Shown: piece after piece, positions 4,685 to 5,159 of the stretch
Position numbering within the stretch: the first letter of the stretch is position 1
How the letters are laid out: the number at the start of each line of letters is the position of its first letter
NCBI GenBank assembly: GCA_014379395.1
Contig: JACMLV010000877.1
Location: 1-5,159, forward strand
Reading direction: 5' to 3'
DNA length: 5,159 bases
Source of the DNA: Burkholderiaceae bacterium
Lineage (GTDB): Bacteria > Pseudomonadota > Gammaproteobacteria > Burkholderiales > Burkholderiaceae_D
Notes under the pieces: model-generated
The model's database searches: none
What the model saw: the letters and a program-made list of their open reading frames with translations, nothing else
What the model was told of the DNA's origin: nothing
Program-made: the position numbers and the translations under genes

Positions 4685-5159
4685 TCGTGGGTATGGCGGT
4701 GATGCGAATCGGGAAAATGGGCGTGCGTGTGCGTCAGGCCGGTGTGCACGTGCGGATGGCTGTGGCGCGCGCCCGGCGCGACGTCGGCCCCGTCATCGTG
4801 GCGGTGCTGATGGTGGGCGTCGTGCGCGTGCGCGTGCTCGTGCGCCAGCGCCTCGTGGGTGTGGGCGTGCGCGTGATGCTCGGTCAGGTGCAGCCAGATG
4901 CCGAACGCCATCAGCGCCGCCGCGGCCGCCAGGGGCAGGGTGAGCGGCTCGCCCATCAGCAGCGCCAGCAGCGCGCCGAAGAAGGGCGCGATCGAGAAGT
5001 AGGCGCCGCTGCGCGCCGCGCCGAGGTGGCGCAGGGCCAGCACGAACAGCGTCAGGCTGACGCCATAGGCGAAAAATCCGACCAGCATGGCGCCGCCGAC
5101 CACCGGCGCCGACGGCAGCGCCGCGCCCAGCGCGAGCGCGAGCGCCAGATTGACCGGGC
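4681..5159 (-). CDS. EamA/DMT-family transporter with His-rich C-terminal tail, 5' part beyond the window
   Basis: This is the C-terminal part of an inner-membrane drug/metabolite-superfamily permease. The frame stays open to the right edge (reading ...PVNLALALALGAALPSAP before the GTG at 5103), so the real start lies outside. Numbered from that GTG, membrane segments are about 5-24, 32-50 and 54-70, with another in the upstream stretch. The motif SGAYFSIAPFFGALLAL...GEPLT is typical of the second EamA repeat. Residues 72-140 form a soluble tail with 25 His in 69 residues, in HxH and HH clusters, ending PDSHHRHTHD. From memory, similar His-rich tails ending in a PD.HHRH-type motif occur in related proteobacterial DMT proteins, so the C-terminus looks complete. 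The tail probably binds divalent metal (Zn, Ni, Co or Cu); the transported substrate is unknown. The stop TAG (4683-4681) lies within the outer end of the foldback element. Confidence 0.88.
   Translation of the reverse strand, partial: PVNLALALALGAALPSAPVVGGAMLVGFFAYGVSLTLFVLALRHLGAARSGAYFSIAPFFGALLALLMGEPLTLPLAAAAALMAFGIWLHLTEHHAHAHTHEALAHEHAHAHDAHHQHRHDDGADVAPGARHSHPHVHTGLTHTHAHFPDSHHRHTHD

Noticed and set aside
5101..5103. GTG at 5103 (minus strand) as the start of the transporter
   Set aside because: The frame is open and hydrophobic up to the window edge, and the family normally has ten membrane segments, so the true start is outside.

Overview
The window is high-GC bacterial DNA with GC-ending codons, PAS-rich signalling proteins and dispersed intergenic repeats. 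This is what I would expect of a betaproteobacterium, most likely Oxalobacteraceae (Massilia, Duganella or Janthinobacterium-like). The assignment is an inference from style and protein resemblance; there is no rRNA or other marker gene. Five protein genes are present, and two of them run off the window edges.

Left half (1-2860, plus strand): the 3' part of a hybrid sensor histidine kinase (PAS remnant, PAS, HisKA, HATPase, receiver), then 35 bases later a response regulator built as REC-PAS-PAS with no output domain. A stem followed by a T-run overlaps the kinase stop codon and may attenuate transcription between the two. Together they look like a phosphorelay or signalling module.

Middle (2861-4080): a 212-base gap carries two inverted copies of a short hairpin-forming repeat (BIME-like), then a good promoter match, then a cation diffusion facilitator (CDF) metal transporter with HxxxD/HxxxD metal-site motifs. 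Its stop is followed by GC-rich palindromes in the 35-base gap between convergent genes.

Right part (4080-5159, minus strand): a small lipoprotein of unknown function with a TTG start; a 164-base foldback element with 17-base perfect terminal inverted repeats, which looks like a MITE and has a bidirectional terminator-like hairpin at its centre; and the C-terminal part of an EamA/DMT-family transporter with a 69-residue tail holding 25 histidines. The outer end of the foldback element supplies the transporter's stop codon.

The CDF exporter and the His-rich DMT transporter suggest a loose metal-handling theme, but they are convergently oriented and not one operon. I see no defence system, CRISPR array, RNA gene or complete IS. 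The least ordinary material is the foldback element and its junction with the transporter gene, the paired intergenic repeat, the output-less regulator and the orphan lipoprotein.
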